Source: Neoscytalidium dimidiatum
Taxonomy: Eukaryota > Ascomycota > Dothideomycetes > Botryosphaeriales > Botryosphaeriaceae
Direction of reading: 5' to 3'
DNA: 64,000 bases
NCBI GenBank assembly: GCA_037367355.1
Contig: CM074700.1
Location: forward strand, 1,922,001-1,986,000
Shown here: in pieces, positions 1 through 12,958 of the stretch
Layout of the letters: the number at the start of each line of letters is the position of its first letter
How positions within the stretch are numbered: the first letter of the stretch is position 1
Program-made: the position numbers and the translations under genes
Notes under the pieces: generated by a model
Databases searched by the model: none
The model's input: only the letters and a program-made list of their open reading frames with translations
What the model was told of the DNA's origin: nothing

Positions 1-3000
1 TGTCTCGGCGTTCAGCCTCTTGACACCTTTCCAATCAAACAGAATGGCCTTCTTGTCCTTCTTCGTGAGAATCTTGTTGTTTTCACGGGCAATGGCCTCA
101 TTCTTCGCTTGCTCCTCTCTTAGCAAGTCACGGCAGTGGTCCATGACCTCCTTGAGAGTTGCCTTAACCACCTCACGATCGCGAGAGGTCAACTTGGCTT
201 CCTTGATCATCTCGTCGCCACGCTCCTCAATAGACCCGAACTTCTCATGGGCACGGATAAGGTTGCGGATTTCCTTCTCAGAAAGCGGCCGCTTTGGATC
301 ATCATCCGGGCTAGACTCGTCGCCGGATTGCACAGCTTCTGCAGCTTCCTGAGCAGCCTGGCGGGCTCGTTTTTTCGCAGCACGTTGCTCGCGCTCCTCA
401 TTCGGAGCCTTGCGCTTCCTTGGCTGGCTTTGTTCGATCTCTCTGGCTAGGAATTCCTCGTCTTGCTTCCGCTTCTCTTCGGCTTTGAGTTCTTCAAGTT
501 GATCCTTAGGAATGATATCGTCCCACTCAAGGTCGAGTTTGACGTCGGTGTACTCAAAGCTCTTGAGGAACTCCTCACCACCATCAGTGGTGATGCCTTC
601 AGGCTGCTCGGTCTTGTGTTCTTCGGCATTCTCAAGAACAGCATCAATATCCAGCTCTTCTAGCTTCTTCTGGTTTCCAGTTTGCTCAAACATCTTCTGG
701 CCGCGCTTCTTGAGAATACGGTTGATATCGTCCGACGATGTGGGTTCTGCAACAGCCCGAGCTGCCCGATCGAACGCCTCCTTGTCACCCTTGTCCGTAA
801 CAGCCCGTTGGATTGTGATGTACTCAAGCATGAGCTTGTTGCGTGCGCGCTCGAGCACCTCTTCCTCGACAGTGTCTTTCGACACAAGTCGGTACACTGT
901 GACGGGGTTCTTCTGACCGATACGGTGAGCACGAGCCATAGCCTGAAGATCAGCCTGGGGGTTCCAATCTGAGTCAAAGAGAATGACAGTGTCGGCTGTC
1001 ATCAGGTTGATGCCCAAGCCACCCGCTCTAGTGGATAGCAAAAAGCAGAAGTCTTGACTATCGGTGGCGTTGAAGTGGTCGATCGCTTGTCGCCTCTGGC
1101 CAGAGGTGATCGTACCATCCAGCCGCTGGAACTGATAGCCGCGAAGTTGCAAATAATCACCGAGGATATCCAGCATTTTCACCATCTGACTGAAGATAAG
1201 GACACGATGATTGTCCTTCTTCAATTTCGTCAAGAGCCGATCGAGGAGCATCATCTTGCCACTGCTCGTAACAAGTGCCTTAAGCTGATCTTCTCGGCGG
1301 TAATTGCCCGCGAGCATACGTTCTTCGGCACCGGGGAACATGTAAGGGTGATTGCTAGCTTTCTTCAGCTCCATCATAATGTTGAGTAGCGACTGCTTCG
1401 GACCCTTGCCACCTTGATTGAGGGCGGCGTAGTTTCTTGTCAGTATATTCTTGTAGTACTCGAGCTGGAGATCAGACAATTCGACACGAATAATCTTCTC
1501 GGTCTTAGGCGGTAAGTCGTTCTCTACTTTCTGCTTGGTTCGGCGGATCATGTACGGGCTGATCGCATTCGTGAGCTCGGCAATCTTCTGGCTGGCCGTT
1601 TCCGACTGCAGATCAATATTCTCATCGACTTCAACCATCCCAGGCATGATGAAGTCCATCAGTGCAGAAAGCTCGCCCAGGGTATTTTGCATGGGAGTAC
1701 CCGTAATGAGAAGTCTACTGGGGGCGCCAAAGTCCATCAACTTTGCATACAGCTGGGACTCGCGGTTTTTGAGCCGATGAGCCTCATCTACGGCCATGAA
1801 TTGCCACTTGATCTGCGACAGGAACGCGGAGTCCGCGAGCACGAACTCGTAGGTAGTCAAGAGAACGTTGAATTTAGTCCTCTTCGGATTGCCGTCGACG
1901 AGCATCTCGTACTCGCGAATTATTTTTCGAGATGCTTCGTTGCCGTTGTAGACAACGTAATTCATGTCAGGCGCCCAGTTGTCAAATGTCTCTGCCCAGG
2001 CAGGTAGAGTAGACAGCGGAACGACTACAACAAACGGTCCTTGTTGGCCGCGATCATGCCGCAGCCAGTTCATGAAAGAGACCGTCTGCACTGTTTTGCC
2101 GAGACCCATCTCATCTGCGAGGATGGCATTGTCTCCCTTACACCAGTGGTATGCTAAGAAGCTCACGCCTCTCAGTTGGAAGTCTCTAAGCTGACCGAAC
2201 TTGATGTATTCGGGCTGCTCGCGGATCGCGACATACTTCCGACGCGTGGCGATGTTGGATTCGCGTTTATCAGATACGGGAACTTTGGAGGATCTGTCGA
2301 GGTACCGGTCAATCTGATCCTGAGCGAGTCGGCCAACTAATGAAGCCGGCTCCCATGTACATTCCTCGTACGGCAAGGCCTTCCCTACATTACTGTTAGC
2401 ATCTTAAGATGAGTAGCAACGAGGTTGACAAAAGTACATTTCACCAGATACTCAATCTCCTCTTCGCCCTCTTGAGACGCAATGACACGCTCGACATGGC
2501 GAGAGTCTTCGTGGAGGTCCTCGACCTTCTCCCGGTCAAGGTTCCACTTTTCCTTCTCTTCTGAAGGCACCTCGGGATCACCCATGATCATGATCTCCTC
2601 GAGGACTATCTTCCTGAAATAGTTCTCCACTTTCCTGAAGCCCTTGTATCCAGAGAGCGATGTAAACTCTTCGTACGTGGCGTGATACGGGGCTTTGCCA
2701 ACCCACTTGATCTGCCTTTGTTGTTAGAAGCTGCGAATGAGGGCAGACGTCGGAGGGAACTCACCAGGTACTCGAAGTCGTGCTTGGTGAGATTGGTCAT
2801 TTCACCATCTATAGGCGGATCAGATATGTCAGTAGACAAGCGGAACGATGTACTAACCGGAATCTTCCTTCCGTCGATGGAGGATGACTCTGTCAATCTG
2901 CGGGCTGTCATCCTCCTCGGCAGTGACCCAGTAGTTGGGCGTCATTTCCTCCGAATCATCGCTGAACATGTCATCATCATCTTCATTGTAGCTTGTGACC

Positions 3001-3879
3001 TTCGCAGCATTGCGTGTGGAGAAGCGAACTTCAGCCTGCGAAGGCGGCGCTTTCCCCGAAGCCACCAAGAGTTGGCGTCGTCTTTGCTTCTTGGTAGGAG
3101 CTGAACGACGACCGCCAACGTAGGCATCTGAGTCGGAATCCGATGCGGAGGGAGATGGTGGGTCCGGCGAAGGGCGGCGAGAGCCTTGATAAATATCAGC
3201 ACCACCATCCAGATGCGCATTCCGACAATCAATCGACAACATACCTCTGGCAGGGGCGGTGGTCCTACGCTTCTTCCGGCGCGGATTCACGGCATCAGAA
3301 TCAGAGTCATCATCTTCTGAGCTGCTATCGACCTGTCGAAATCTGTCAGTAGAAGGTATGGGCGGGAGATGGGTGATGGCAGCAGCATACCACACGACGG
3401 TTTGCGCGAGCGCGGCCCTGTTGTGAAGTTTAGTGACGTCTCCAACACGACAATTGATGAGAACGCACGCTTCTCCTGAGACCGTAGAGCTCTGGATTCT
3501 GGGTTATGTATTCATCATCTTCAACACTAGCCTTCCGTTTTCGGTGTCTTTGCGAGTCCTCCGATGATGACCGGTCAACTTCTTGGTCGTCAGACTGAGC
3601 AGGCGGTGTCTCCGACTCGTAGTCTCCGTCTTCGGATCCCTCCGCATCTTCGCTATGTGACGACTCCGACAGCGCATCCACCTCGTTATCTTCGTCTTGT
3701 GCGGGACTCTGAACGTCACTCCCGGACGATAGAGCTGCGGCGGCACGGTTCGTGGGGTCGGACAGCTCGCTTTCGCTGGGCGCGTCTTCGTCGTCGGCGT
3801 TGGTCACATTATGTGCCAGGGGAGAGCCATGACCGTTGACTATGGGTAAAGAGGTAGGCGGATTAGGCGGAGAGTGCAT
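1..3879 (-). CDS. CHD1: CHD1-type chromatin remodelling ATPase (3' end outside the window)
   Basis: Chromodomain-helicase-DNA-binding ATPase that spaces nucleosomes on transcribed genes in the nucleus. The start ATG is at 3879; the gene runs off the left edge, so the C-terminus is missing. Order seen: an acidic, Ser-rich disordered N-terminus; two chromodomains (about 2880-2340, with WVGKAPYHATYEEF and the ending WKALPYEECTWEP); a SNF2 ATPase with Walker A (ILADEMGLGKTVQT near 2100) and DEAH box (DEAHRLKN near 1780); helicase-C with a TRAGGLGINL-type motif near 1010; and a C-terminal stretch reading KKAILFDWKGVKRLNAET at the edge, as expected just before the SANT/SLIDE region. At least five short introns are inferred, including 2764..2712 and 2437..2385 inside the chromodomains. 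It is divergent from RLI1. Double chromodomain plus SNF2 makes CHD1 much more likely than ISWI or Mi-2. Confidence 0.93.
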
Positions 3880-5061
3880 GAGGATGGACCCGGCTAGATG
3901 AAGAAGATGGTCAGCTCGATATCTCGATGGAAACGTGGCCCGGCGGGGTGAGACGAAGTGCGATGTGATCAGTGTGATTACGCGACCAGGAAACATCAAA
4001 AAGCGACTCAGAATCATTCAATAATGGAGAGAAAACTAGGTCCGACCGTAAAATGATGCTCGTGGTGACTTGGGGTTGTGGACGATGCAGACGCAAGGAA
4101 GGGGGTCAATGGGGTGGAAGCGGCGCCAGAGTGGCTTCAGCAGTGGTGAAAAGCCGTGATAACCAGTGTATAGGCCAGTATACTCAGACATGAAAGCATC
4201 TGCGATGACGGCATGGGATATAAGGCAGAGGATGATGGCCTTCGCCGAGCGGTCTGAAGCCGGCGAGGCGGGACGACATAGACAGCGTACGAGGGGAGCT
4301 GAGCGATAAGGAAAAGCGTATACGTACAGGCCATGGCTCGAGGCTACCGGGTGAGTATGCACTTGGCGCGATCAGGTGTGGTGGTGGGAGTTGGCTCCTG
4401 GACCGTGTCTCTGGTGTATGGAGTGTGAAGACGAGCGGCGGCCTGCCCTCGCCGAACTGCAGTAGCCCTACGGCCGCGCTAAGATCCAGCCGCCCAAAAA
4501 TAGCTTAGCGCGACGAGAATCTCGTCCGCAACTCAGCACGCAGTTCGGCGTTTGTTAGAAGCGTGCCAGTGGAATACTGTGGCGACAGGCCATGACTTCT
4601 ATTCTTCGGAACTGCAGTTGCAATCGCGGTGGTGGCCCCCAGGCTGCGTCGACGGCAGCGAGTACCTCGTAGCACGCGCCGCGGCCTGTACTGGGTGCCG
4701 AGCCCACGCACGCGCTCTGGAGGCAGGCGGAAGGCTGCAGGCCACGACTTTCACGACCTGGAAGCCTGCCAGCTGTACCCAATCAGCGCGGCCTGGATGT
4801 GGATGATGAACGGGCGCACCATTCACCGACAAAGCCACTCGTGCTGAGCCCACTGTGATCCTCCTGCGACTGTCAAAGAACCCCTCCAGATCGCCGCAGC
4901 GTTCAGCTCCTGGAGGTTTCGTCCGTGGTTCTCTTCGGCCTTCGTCACCGCTTCCTGTGCGCGGCCGCCTCGACGCCCAACCCAACTCCGTTTTCCTGGG
5001 TGCTCAGTCGCACTTTACCTCGTCGAACACACACACGCCCTCCTGGCACCGGCTGCACACC
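3880..5061. other. CHD1/RLI1 divergent intergenic region
   Basis: About 1.2 kb between two divergently transcribed genes. It is GC-rich toward RLI1, with no convincing coding frame and no tRNA. It must carry both promoters and 5' UTRs; I cannot place individual elements. Confidence 0.6.
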
Positions 5062-7233
5062 ATGACGGACAAGCTTACGAGGTATGCGCGCCAAATTACA
5101 CTTTCTCAAATTCACGCGACACTGACTTTGTCCGAAGAATTGCTATTGTCAACAGCGACAAGGTGCGCCACGCTGCGCGAAGCCCCGCCAGCCCCGCGGT
5201 GGCAGAATTTTGAACTTTCAACACGCTAACTGCAGGTGTCGCGTACAGTGCAAGCCCAAGGTACGAGCGCAACTCGCCACCCGCCGCGGTCGTCGCTGAC
5301 ATCTGAGTAGAAATGCAGGCAAGAATGCAAAAAGTCTTGCCCGGTGGTCCGTACAGGCAAGCTGTGCATCGAAGTCGACTCCTCATCTAAAATCGCCTTC
5401 ATCTCCGAGCGCCTGTGTATAGGATGCGGTATCTGCCCGAAGAAATGCCCGTTCGACGCGATCAACATTATCAACCTGCCGACGAATTTGAATACCCAGG
5501 TCACACATAGATACTCGGCGAACAGCTTCAAGTTGCACAGACTGCCTATGCCGCGTCCTGGCCAGGTTCTTGGTCTGGTTGGTTCGAACGGTACTGGCAA
5601 GAGTACTGCTCTGAAGATTCTCAGCGGCAAGTTGAAGCCTAATTTGGGCAGATATGACAACCCGCCCGATTGGGAGGAGATTCTGAAGTACTTCCGTGGA
5701 TCTGAGCTGCAGAGTAAGCCGCTACGTCATGAAGCTAAAGGCTACAACGCTGATGGAGTCTAGACTACTTCACGAAGGTGCTCGAGGACAACTTGAAGGC
5801 CGTCATCAAACCCCAGTATGTTGATCAGATCCCTAAGGCCATCAAGGCTGCCGACAAGCGCGTCTCGACCCTCATCGGCGGCCGTGCACAATTGGGCAAT
5901 CTGGAAGAGATCGTCAAGGAGCTGGAGCTGAAGCCGATTTACGAGCGCGATGTCACTCAACTTTCCGGTGGAGAGATGCAGCGTTTCGCCATTGGCTCAG
6001 TATGCGTCCAGAAGGCGGACGTATACATGTTCGATGAGCCCTCGTCTTTCCTAGATGTCAAGCAGCGTCTCAACGCCGGTAGGATGATTCGCAGCCTGCT
6101 CCGTCATGATGACTACGTCATTGTTGTAGAGCACGACTTATCTGTCCTGGATTACCTCTCGGATTTCATTTGTGTGCTCTATGGAAAGCCGGCCGTTTAC
6201 GGCGTCGTCACCATGCCTGCCTCTGTCAGAGAAGGTATCAACATCTTCCTGGATGGTCACATTCCCACAGAGAACTTGCGTTTCCGCGAGGAATCTCTGC
6301 AATTCCGTATCAGTGAAGCTGGCGAAGATTACTCTACTGACAAATCCCGCGCCTACAATTATCCTGCCATGGAGAAGACTCTCGGGAACTTCAAACTGTC
6401 TATCGAGTCTGGCTCTTTTACGGATTCGGAAATTATCGTTATGATGGGAGAGAATGGTACTGGAAAGACGACGTTCTGTAAGATGCTTGCCGGTGCTCTT
6501 AAGCCTGACGGCGGCAAGACCGTTCCCCCCATGAACATCAGTATGAAGCCGCAGACTATCACGCCCAAGTTCCAGGGTACTGTCCGCCAGCTTTTCTTCA
6601 AGAAGATCAAGGCTGCCTTCCTCAACCCGCAGTTCCAGACGGATGTATACAAGCCGCTGAGGATGGACGACTTCATTGACCAGGAGGTCCAGAACCTCTC
6701 TGGTGGTGAATTGCAACGTGTTGCTATTGTCCTGGCCCTTGGTATCCCTGCTGACATCTACCTCATTGATGAGCCTTCTGCGTAAGTTCATCTCGTAACC
6801 TAAATTGATATGATGACCATGACTGATCCCGTGACAGATACCTCGACTCTGAGCAACGTATCATTGCCTCGCGTGTTATCAAGCGTTTCATCATGCACTC
6901 CAAGAAGACGGCTTTCATCGTCGAGCACGACTTTACCATGGCAACCTACCTCGCTGACCGCGTCATCGTCTTCGACGGCCAGCCTTCCGTTGATGCACGA
7001 GCGCAGACCCCCGAGAGCTTGTTGACTGGTTGCAATAAGTTCCTGAAGAGCTTGGATGTCACTTTCCGCCGCGACCCCAACTCGTACCGGCCGCGTATCA
7101 ACAAATACCAATCCCAGATGGACCAGGAACAGAAGTTGTCCGGCAACTACGTACGTCGCCCCCTTCCCAAATCTCCTCATCCTGCCTTTGCTGATCTCCC
7201 ACCGCACAGTTCTTCCTGGAAGAGGAGAGTTGA
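5062..7233 (+). CDS. RLI1: RLI1/ABCE1 ribosome-recycling ATPase
   Basis: Essential iron-sulfur ABC protein that splits ribosomes after termination and helps 40S/60S biogenesis and export. The N-terminal ferredoxin-like domain has eight cysteines ([14 protein letters not shown], then [12 protein letters not shown]). Two ABC cassettes follow: Walker A GSNGTGKS with signature LSGGEMQR, and GENGTGKT with LSGGELQR; each is followed by a DEPSS/DEPSA Walker B. The protein ends FFLEEES, about 600 residues, normal for the family. Inferred introns: 5082..5137, 5163..5248, 5261..5310, 5714..5763, 6782..6837 and 7151..7209. The exon between the second and third introns is only 12 nt (5249..5260, residues CKPK), and removing it would lose the first cluster-binding cysteine. 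The last intron contains no in-frame stop (see findings). Confidence 0.96.
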
Positions 7234-8079
7234 AGAGGGTGTCCCTAAGAAGGATCACCCGCCTTACCGTTACGACCACTTCTTCTTCCCACCTCCTTCG
7301 ATTGGTACAGGCGTTCTAGGCGGAGCATTTCTGGGCGGGTGCGGCTGCGGCGGCAAAAAGAAATCGAGCATAAGGAAGCGGAGTAAAAATGGGCTTCCGG
7401 AGGAGGAAAGCGTATCGGACGAAGACGACGATGAGGACGACATCCACTGCTATGGCAGTTGGTCTTACCTCCTGTCGTCGCGCCTCTTTTCAATCGAGCC
7501 AAACTCAACATCACTGCTACAGAGGGCCAAATAGCCTCGTTACAGTGCAGCTAGTACATGTTGTGCACATTCGCGAGAGGGGCGCCACACGGGTCAAGTT
7601 AGGTGGCCACTGCTCCCATTCCTCCTTTAGATCACGATGGTATATTTGATTGCATCGATAGTCTGTCCCCACAGTGCTCATGGACGTCTTATTGAAAGAA
7701 GTAGATCTCATTGACTATTGGCATTGTTCCTAATCTCCTCTGAAGCCGAAGTATCCACTCTTCCAGGCAAGAGGTCTTTATGGTACACGGTGAGGGGAGG
7801 GCTAGGGCACCCCAAAAAGCTTGTTGTTATGGTCTTGAGAGGGCAAACTGCATCTCAGTCGGAAGATAGAAGAGTGATCCAAAATGGAAGACGCTTTCAC
7901 ATACCAGTCGGTCCTTGCTTCTCTCCGTCCTTTCTTGCCGAACTGCGATGAGGCAGAGTGCAGTTGTGAAATCAGCTGAGAGATTAGGGAAATGGGGAGG
8001 ACGTTAGTTGACTTGCGGATGGATTGATGCATAGATCCACGGCGAGGATGGCACTGCAATGGTCGCGATTACGGCTAGC
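7234..8079. other. RLI1/PRP40 convergent 3' region
   Basis: 3' ends of two convergent genes. The first 300 bases stay open in one frame as a continuation of the unspliced last RLI1 intron. Beyond that I see no coding signal or RNA gene. Confidence 0.55.
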
Positions 8080-10643
8080 CTAGTCCTCTTCGATCTCGCC
8101 TTCCTCACTGCCAGAGCGAAGGCCCGGGTCTTCCTTGGGCGCCTCATCTTTTGCAGGCTTCTCGACGATAGGTGTCCTAGATCTGTGACGACGTGGGGAG
8201 AAGGTGCGCTCACGAGTTTCCCTACGAGTCCTCTGTCGAAATTCGTCAATAAAGTAACATTCAATGCACGTATTTGTAATTAGGAGTAAGACTGACCTTG
8301 GTATCACGCTTGTTCTCTGGACTCTCGCTGTCCCTCCTACGTCTCATGCTACCAGCCCTGCTGTCACCGTAGTCGAGCTCGCTGGCCTTCTCACGCGGGT
8401 CGGCGCGGCTGATGTAAGAGCGCTCACGTTCGGCCTCACGCTCTCTGCGTTCGCGATCATAGTGGCTCAGGCTACTGACCTCTCTTCTATCGCTAACATA
8501 GCGATCACCGCGCCAATCTCTGCTACGCGGTGGCGGCGACAAGCCAGAGAGACTGGACTTGCGGTACTGGCGCTCACGGTCCGCCTGCGCCTTGCGGCGA
8601 TCTGCTTCATAAGCATCGGGCTCGGGAGTGCGGGTGCGGTGGCGGCGGCCATGGCCGTTGCGGTAGTCGCGATCGCGGTCGCGCTCACGATCCCGATCAC
8701 GCTCTCGTTCACGCTCGCGGTCGCGGTGATCACGCCTGCTGCGATCTCGCTCTCGCTCGCGCTCGCGCTCATGGTCTTCCTCTTTCTCCTTTAGGCGGCG
8801 CTGATGTTTATCGAAAGCAGTGCGGCGCAGTTCATCCGATTCCAACTGTCGATACTCTTCGAATTTCTCAAGACGAGGACGTACCTGCTCCCAAGTGTCT
8901 TCCAAAGTCACCGGGGGATCTAGTCTCTTGATACGGGAACGCAGACTGTCGATGTGGCGACGCTGAACACGCTCAGCTTGATGCTTGTTAGCTTCAGAGC
9001 GCTGCTGCTCTTTCTCCTTGAGGCGCTCGAAAAGGAGCGTGAGGGAGTGGTCATCAATATATGCTGTACGCCTTTCAGCTCGCATCAGTGACATGAACTC
9101 ATCCAGGGTAGTGCTCTGTGTGATCTCGAAGCGACGGTCCTATTTCCTTGTCAGTCACGCATTGCAGCACTATGAGCTGGGAAGCTACTCACATCCATCA
9201 CATCCAGGACATCATGTCTCTTGCTGCGTAGAATTCGCTCTTCCTCTTCAACCGCATCCCAGAAAAGGTCCAGTGGAGTCGAGCCAGACTGGCCCAACAT
9301 GGCAGTATAGCGCTCATCTTTCTCAATAAGTGAATGGATGTCTTTCCACTTCGTTCCAGCGCGGATCTTGCCATCACTGCGAAGCTCTTTCAGCAATGAG
9401 ATGAACTTGTCTCGGTTTTGGCGTTCGCGCCTTGCTTTGGACTGCTTCTGCTTCTGGCGGACTTCGTTAAAGTTGCGTTCAAGCGTCTTTATGTGGGATT
9501 CGAAAGCCTTAAGGAGATCCAACTTGCTCAGCAACTCGAATTTTTCATCACCCTTGAAGCGTTCGTGCTCGAGGATCTTATCGCGCACTTGACTCCAGCG
9601 ACTGTATGGCTCGAGCTGAAGCTCACCGAGTAGGGAGGAGAGCTCTTCGCCTGCCTGCTGGCGGTCCTTAGCTTCGGTCTCAACATGCATCTTGTACAGC
9701 TCGCAGATGTACTCGTCGAAGAGCTGCTTCTTTTCCTCCTCACTCTTCGCGGAGCGATATATGGTCTCACCCTCGATGATGGGCTTCGCTGTCTTCCAGC
9801 GTGTGTAGTATTTGATCTCTGGATGGCTTCTTAGCATCTTGTTGAAGTCATTGCGAAGCTTGGTGAGCCTCTCCTTCTCGCGCTCTTTCTCCTGCTCGCG
9901 CATCTCAATGACGTATTTCTCGAAAGCCGCCTTACGTTCCCTGGGATCCTTGATAGCGCGGTATTGATCGTCCCTTATGGTGGCGCGCATTGCCTGGTCC
10001 CAGGTCCAGTCAGGCTGAACACCGGAGCGCTTGAGGAGCTTCATGAAGGCAGCCTCTGCGTCGTCCTGAGAAGCATATTCGGGGCCAGTCTTAGAGTCTA
10101 TTGAGGGAACGGAGCGCAAGCTCTCAAGCTTTTCCGGTTGCGTATATCCGATCTGGCGCTCCACCGGAGCACGATCAGGCGTGTCCCTACCATGGCCGTG
10201 GGAGGTGAAGTTCATAGCTCCACCTGCTACAAATCGCGAGGCACTGGAGCGCGTCAGTGAAGGGTCACAAATGGGAATGGCGTGTAAGTGGAGCTTACGG
10301 TGTAGCAGGCGGGCGAGCAGGAGGGGTAGATTGTGTCTGCGCCAGAGCAGCCTTGTACTCTTCGGGCATATTCCATGAAGATTGTTTGGTCTGGGTATTG
10401 TACCAGTATTTCTTGCCGCCTTCCGCGGTGTACTCCTTCCATGGGAAATCTTTGAGCGCACGCTATAGTGTATCAGTTTTGCCAACGTAGGGAGGAAGAG
10501 TGGAAACAAACCTCAGCCGGGGTTAGGAGCTCGTCGGGTTTGGTCCATTGGGTAACCTTCGTCTGCGTGTTGTAGTAGTAGACGCGACCATCGGCAGTTC
10601 GCGCCTCCTGCCAGATGCCTGGCATTGGAGGAAGGCCGTTCAT
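8080..10643 (-). CDS. PRP40: PRP40 pre-mRNA splicing factor (WW and FF domains)
   Basis: U1 snRNP-associated factor that bridges the 5' splice site complex to branch-point factors and to the Pol II CTD. The start ATG is at 10643. Two N-terminal WW domains: the first has GIWQEARTADGRVYYYN and ends QWTKP, the second has PWKEYTAEGGKKYWYN and ends SSWNMP. A run of FF domains follows (9900-8850; for example KLLKRSGVQPDWTWDQAM and RWSQVRDKILEHERF), rich in charged coiled coil. The C-terminus is a long Arg-Asp/Arg-Glu tract (about 8790-8640), then an RS-like tail ending EEGEIEED. Introns are inferred near 10512-10463, 10300-10245, 9190-9140 and 8296-8236. The domain order is diagnostic. The gene is divergent from the TRS65-like gene. 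Confidence 0.95.
8600..8795 (-). repeat. Arg-Asp/Arg-Glu codon repeat in PRP40
   Basis: Low-complexity tract of alternating CGN and GAN codons giving RDRE/RERD runs in the PRP40 tail. The complementary strand reads as an Ala/Val/Ile-rich hydrophobic frame, which is a by-product of the repeat and not a gene. Confidence 0.85.
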
Positions 10644-11122
10644 CGCGCCGGCGTGCGGAGGACGAGCGAAGTGTTGACAGGGCGTGCGCGGACGGGCGCG
10701 TTGAGGATGGAGGGTGGTGGAGGTGCGGGTGCTGCACAGGCGAATCGAGGTGACGAGCTCCAGGGCGCGTAGCTGGCGAGTTTTGCGCGGGCGGTGAGGG
10801 CGGCGATCTGCGCAGCGGCGGCTTGGCACAAGCGTCAACGCCGCTGCAATGCTGTCCCCTTACCACCATCGCAGCCGGAAGCTGCAAAAACACCTCGCTG
10901 CTTGCAGACTTAACACGGGGCGGCTCGCCGGCCTAGAGACCCTGACCTCTCGCTTCGCTCCGACTCCCTTCCCTTTCTTTCACCTTGACCCACAGGCCGG
11001 CAGCCGGCTCAGCTTTAATAGCCCCTCCCCCAGCACAGAGAGACCAAGGCCCTGACCATCTCTGCATGCCCGGTGTACAAACATGCACCACTCTACATGA
11101 AGCATTATTGTAGCATTCAATC
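10644..11122. other. PRP40/TRS65 divergent intergenic region
   Basis: 479 bases holding both promoters. No coding frame was recognised in it. Pyrimidine-rich runs occur near 10960-11000. Confidence 0.6.
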
Positions 11123-12958
11123 ATGTCGACACCCAGGCTGCCGGGCCATTCGCGCACCACCAGCACTGATTTTTCTGAGACCTCGCTGGTCGAAACGGTT
11201 GTGCCTGCCGCATCAGCTGCAGATCTACGCCAGTCGCTAGATGTGTGGGATGGCGCCATAAACGAATCTAGCACCTCCATTCTCCCCTTCATCTCGCAAA
11301 GACAGTTCCTCTTCTTCGGTAGGCTTTCTTGAACAGGCTCTGTCCTGAAGCCAACTTCTTACTCATTCCTAGGAATTTAGATGAACTTGTTCCCGTTTAC
11401 GTCGTGCTTCGGACACCAACTACCGATGAAAATACTCTGAAGACCTACCTGGGAAGGCTTGCCATCAATGTCGAAGCGTACGCCACATCCACTGCTCCGC
11501 TATCCCATGCAGGCGCTCCACATGCCCCCCCACTGAAGGAACTCCTTCACTCTGCCTCGGTCCAAGATCCCGCTGAGCCCGTCTTGTTCTCCTCTAGAGG
11601 AGTTTCTTATGAAAATGGTAACTCCCAGGAGTACTGTTACGTCGCGTGGAAGGTGGAGGTCTTCATCGGTAAATTACGCACTTCTCCATCCATCCGCGTT
11701 TTATTAATCCCTCCCAGGGCATCCACGGTCAAGACTACCCAAGCCTCTCGTCTATTTCTCAGTAGGAGCCTCCTTGAAGCCTGCACAGCAGGTCAAGTCG
11801 GAAATCCTTGAGGACGAGTATTTGCCAAGCCTTGCTCCTCTGTCGGGGAATTTGCTCGAAGCTTTCGCCAGGGACCCAGCGCTTAAGGGGATCAAGCCCC
11901 ATCTGTCGGCCTCCCGCATCACCAAAGTTGCCCCAGCGCCGTCTGTTGAGCGGGATCTTTTACGCCCACTACAGAATGCTAGCCGGCGGACTTTCCGTGC
12001 TCTTCCTGCTTTGGCTTGGAGAATTCGCTACACGAAGAGCTATGCACCGGTCTCAGACCTTTCGATATTCGCATCTTTCGACTTTGAAGTTACCGGAATG
12101 CCCGGTTATAGCTTGTCTCTGAACGAAGTCGAGCTATCATTATCAGATGGCCGCGTAGAACAGTGCGGACCTAATCTGAACGCTGGCAGCGAGAACATAT
12201 ACAAATCCGGCGACCAGGTCGCTCTCCTGTACAAATTAATACCCAGCAACGTTTCGAAGGACTTTACGGTGCCTATGAACATCCACGCCTTGGATGTCCG
12301 AATCCGGGCCAAGGTTCTTCTATCAGAAGATTGCCAACCAGAAGTCGTCATCGATTGGAGAACAAACGTTGACATTGCCCATGTGCTCAAGTCAAAGCTC
12401 CGGGTGCCGGATCATCTCCTTGGACGGTCAGCGCACCAAAGAAATATCAGCAGCATCAACTCTACTTCTCTATCAAAGCCTCCAGGCCCAGATTCCCTAC
12501 CTTACATGGAGTCTGCTCCGCAAGAGGGACAAGCGCCGGGGAACATTGATGTGGCAGTCACGATAGTGGGACCGGAACGTGTCTATGTTGCGGAACCTTT
12601 CGTCTGGGATGTGTTCATCGTGAATCGGTCGGAAAGAGAGCGTCGGTTAGAATTCCAGGTCATTTTCAAGGACAGTTCGGTTGGGAAGTCGCCAGATTTA
12701 CTCCTGCACACATCCAGAGGGCTTCGCATCGGGTATAACAGTCCTAACAATGTGCACGGGAATGGAGAATATGCTGACCAAAAATCCAGCACCTTGGCAC
12801 CATCAGCATGCAAGAACACGCAGATAGAGCTCGAACCATTCAAGGACGGAATCCTGAACGTTGAGGCGTTGCGCCTTATCGACATGCAGACAGAGGAGTA
12901 TACGGATATCCAGGATCTCCCGCTAATTGTATCGTTCAGGAGGTCACGGAGGACATGA
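11123..12958 (+). CDS. TRS65: TRS65-like TRAPPII complex subunit
   Basis: Probable fungal-specific subunit of TRAPPII, the Rab11/Ypt31 exchange factor at the trans-Golgi. Spliced from three exons (introns 11319..11380 and 11669..11717) to about 574 residues. After a short Ser/Thr-rich start comes FLFFDELVPVYVVLRTP, the hallmark N-terminal strand of the family. The rest is beta-rich and consistent with Ig-like domains (for example PGYSLSLNEVELSLSDGRVE, then a C-terminal domain with VYVAEPFVWDVFIVN), ending YTDIQDLPLIVSF. The spliced first junction restores a continuous frame, whereas the more upstream acceptor meets a stop. No catalytic motif is expected. The name rests on remembered family sequence, so a profile search is the deciding test. 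Confidence 0.75.

Noticed and set aside
8264..8794. Long hydrophobic plus-strand frame opposite PRP40
   Set aside because: Ala/Val/Ile runs arise from the complement of the Arg-Asp/Arg-Glu repeat of PRP40; no family, no supporting start.
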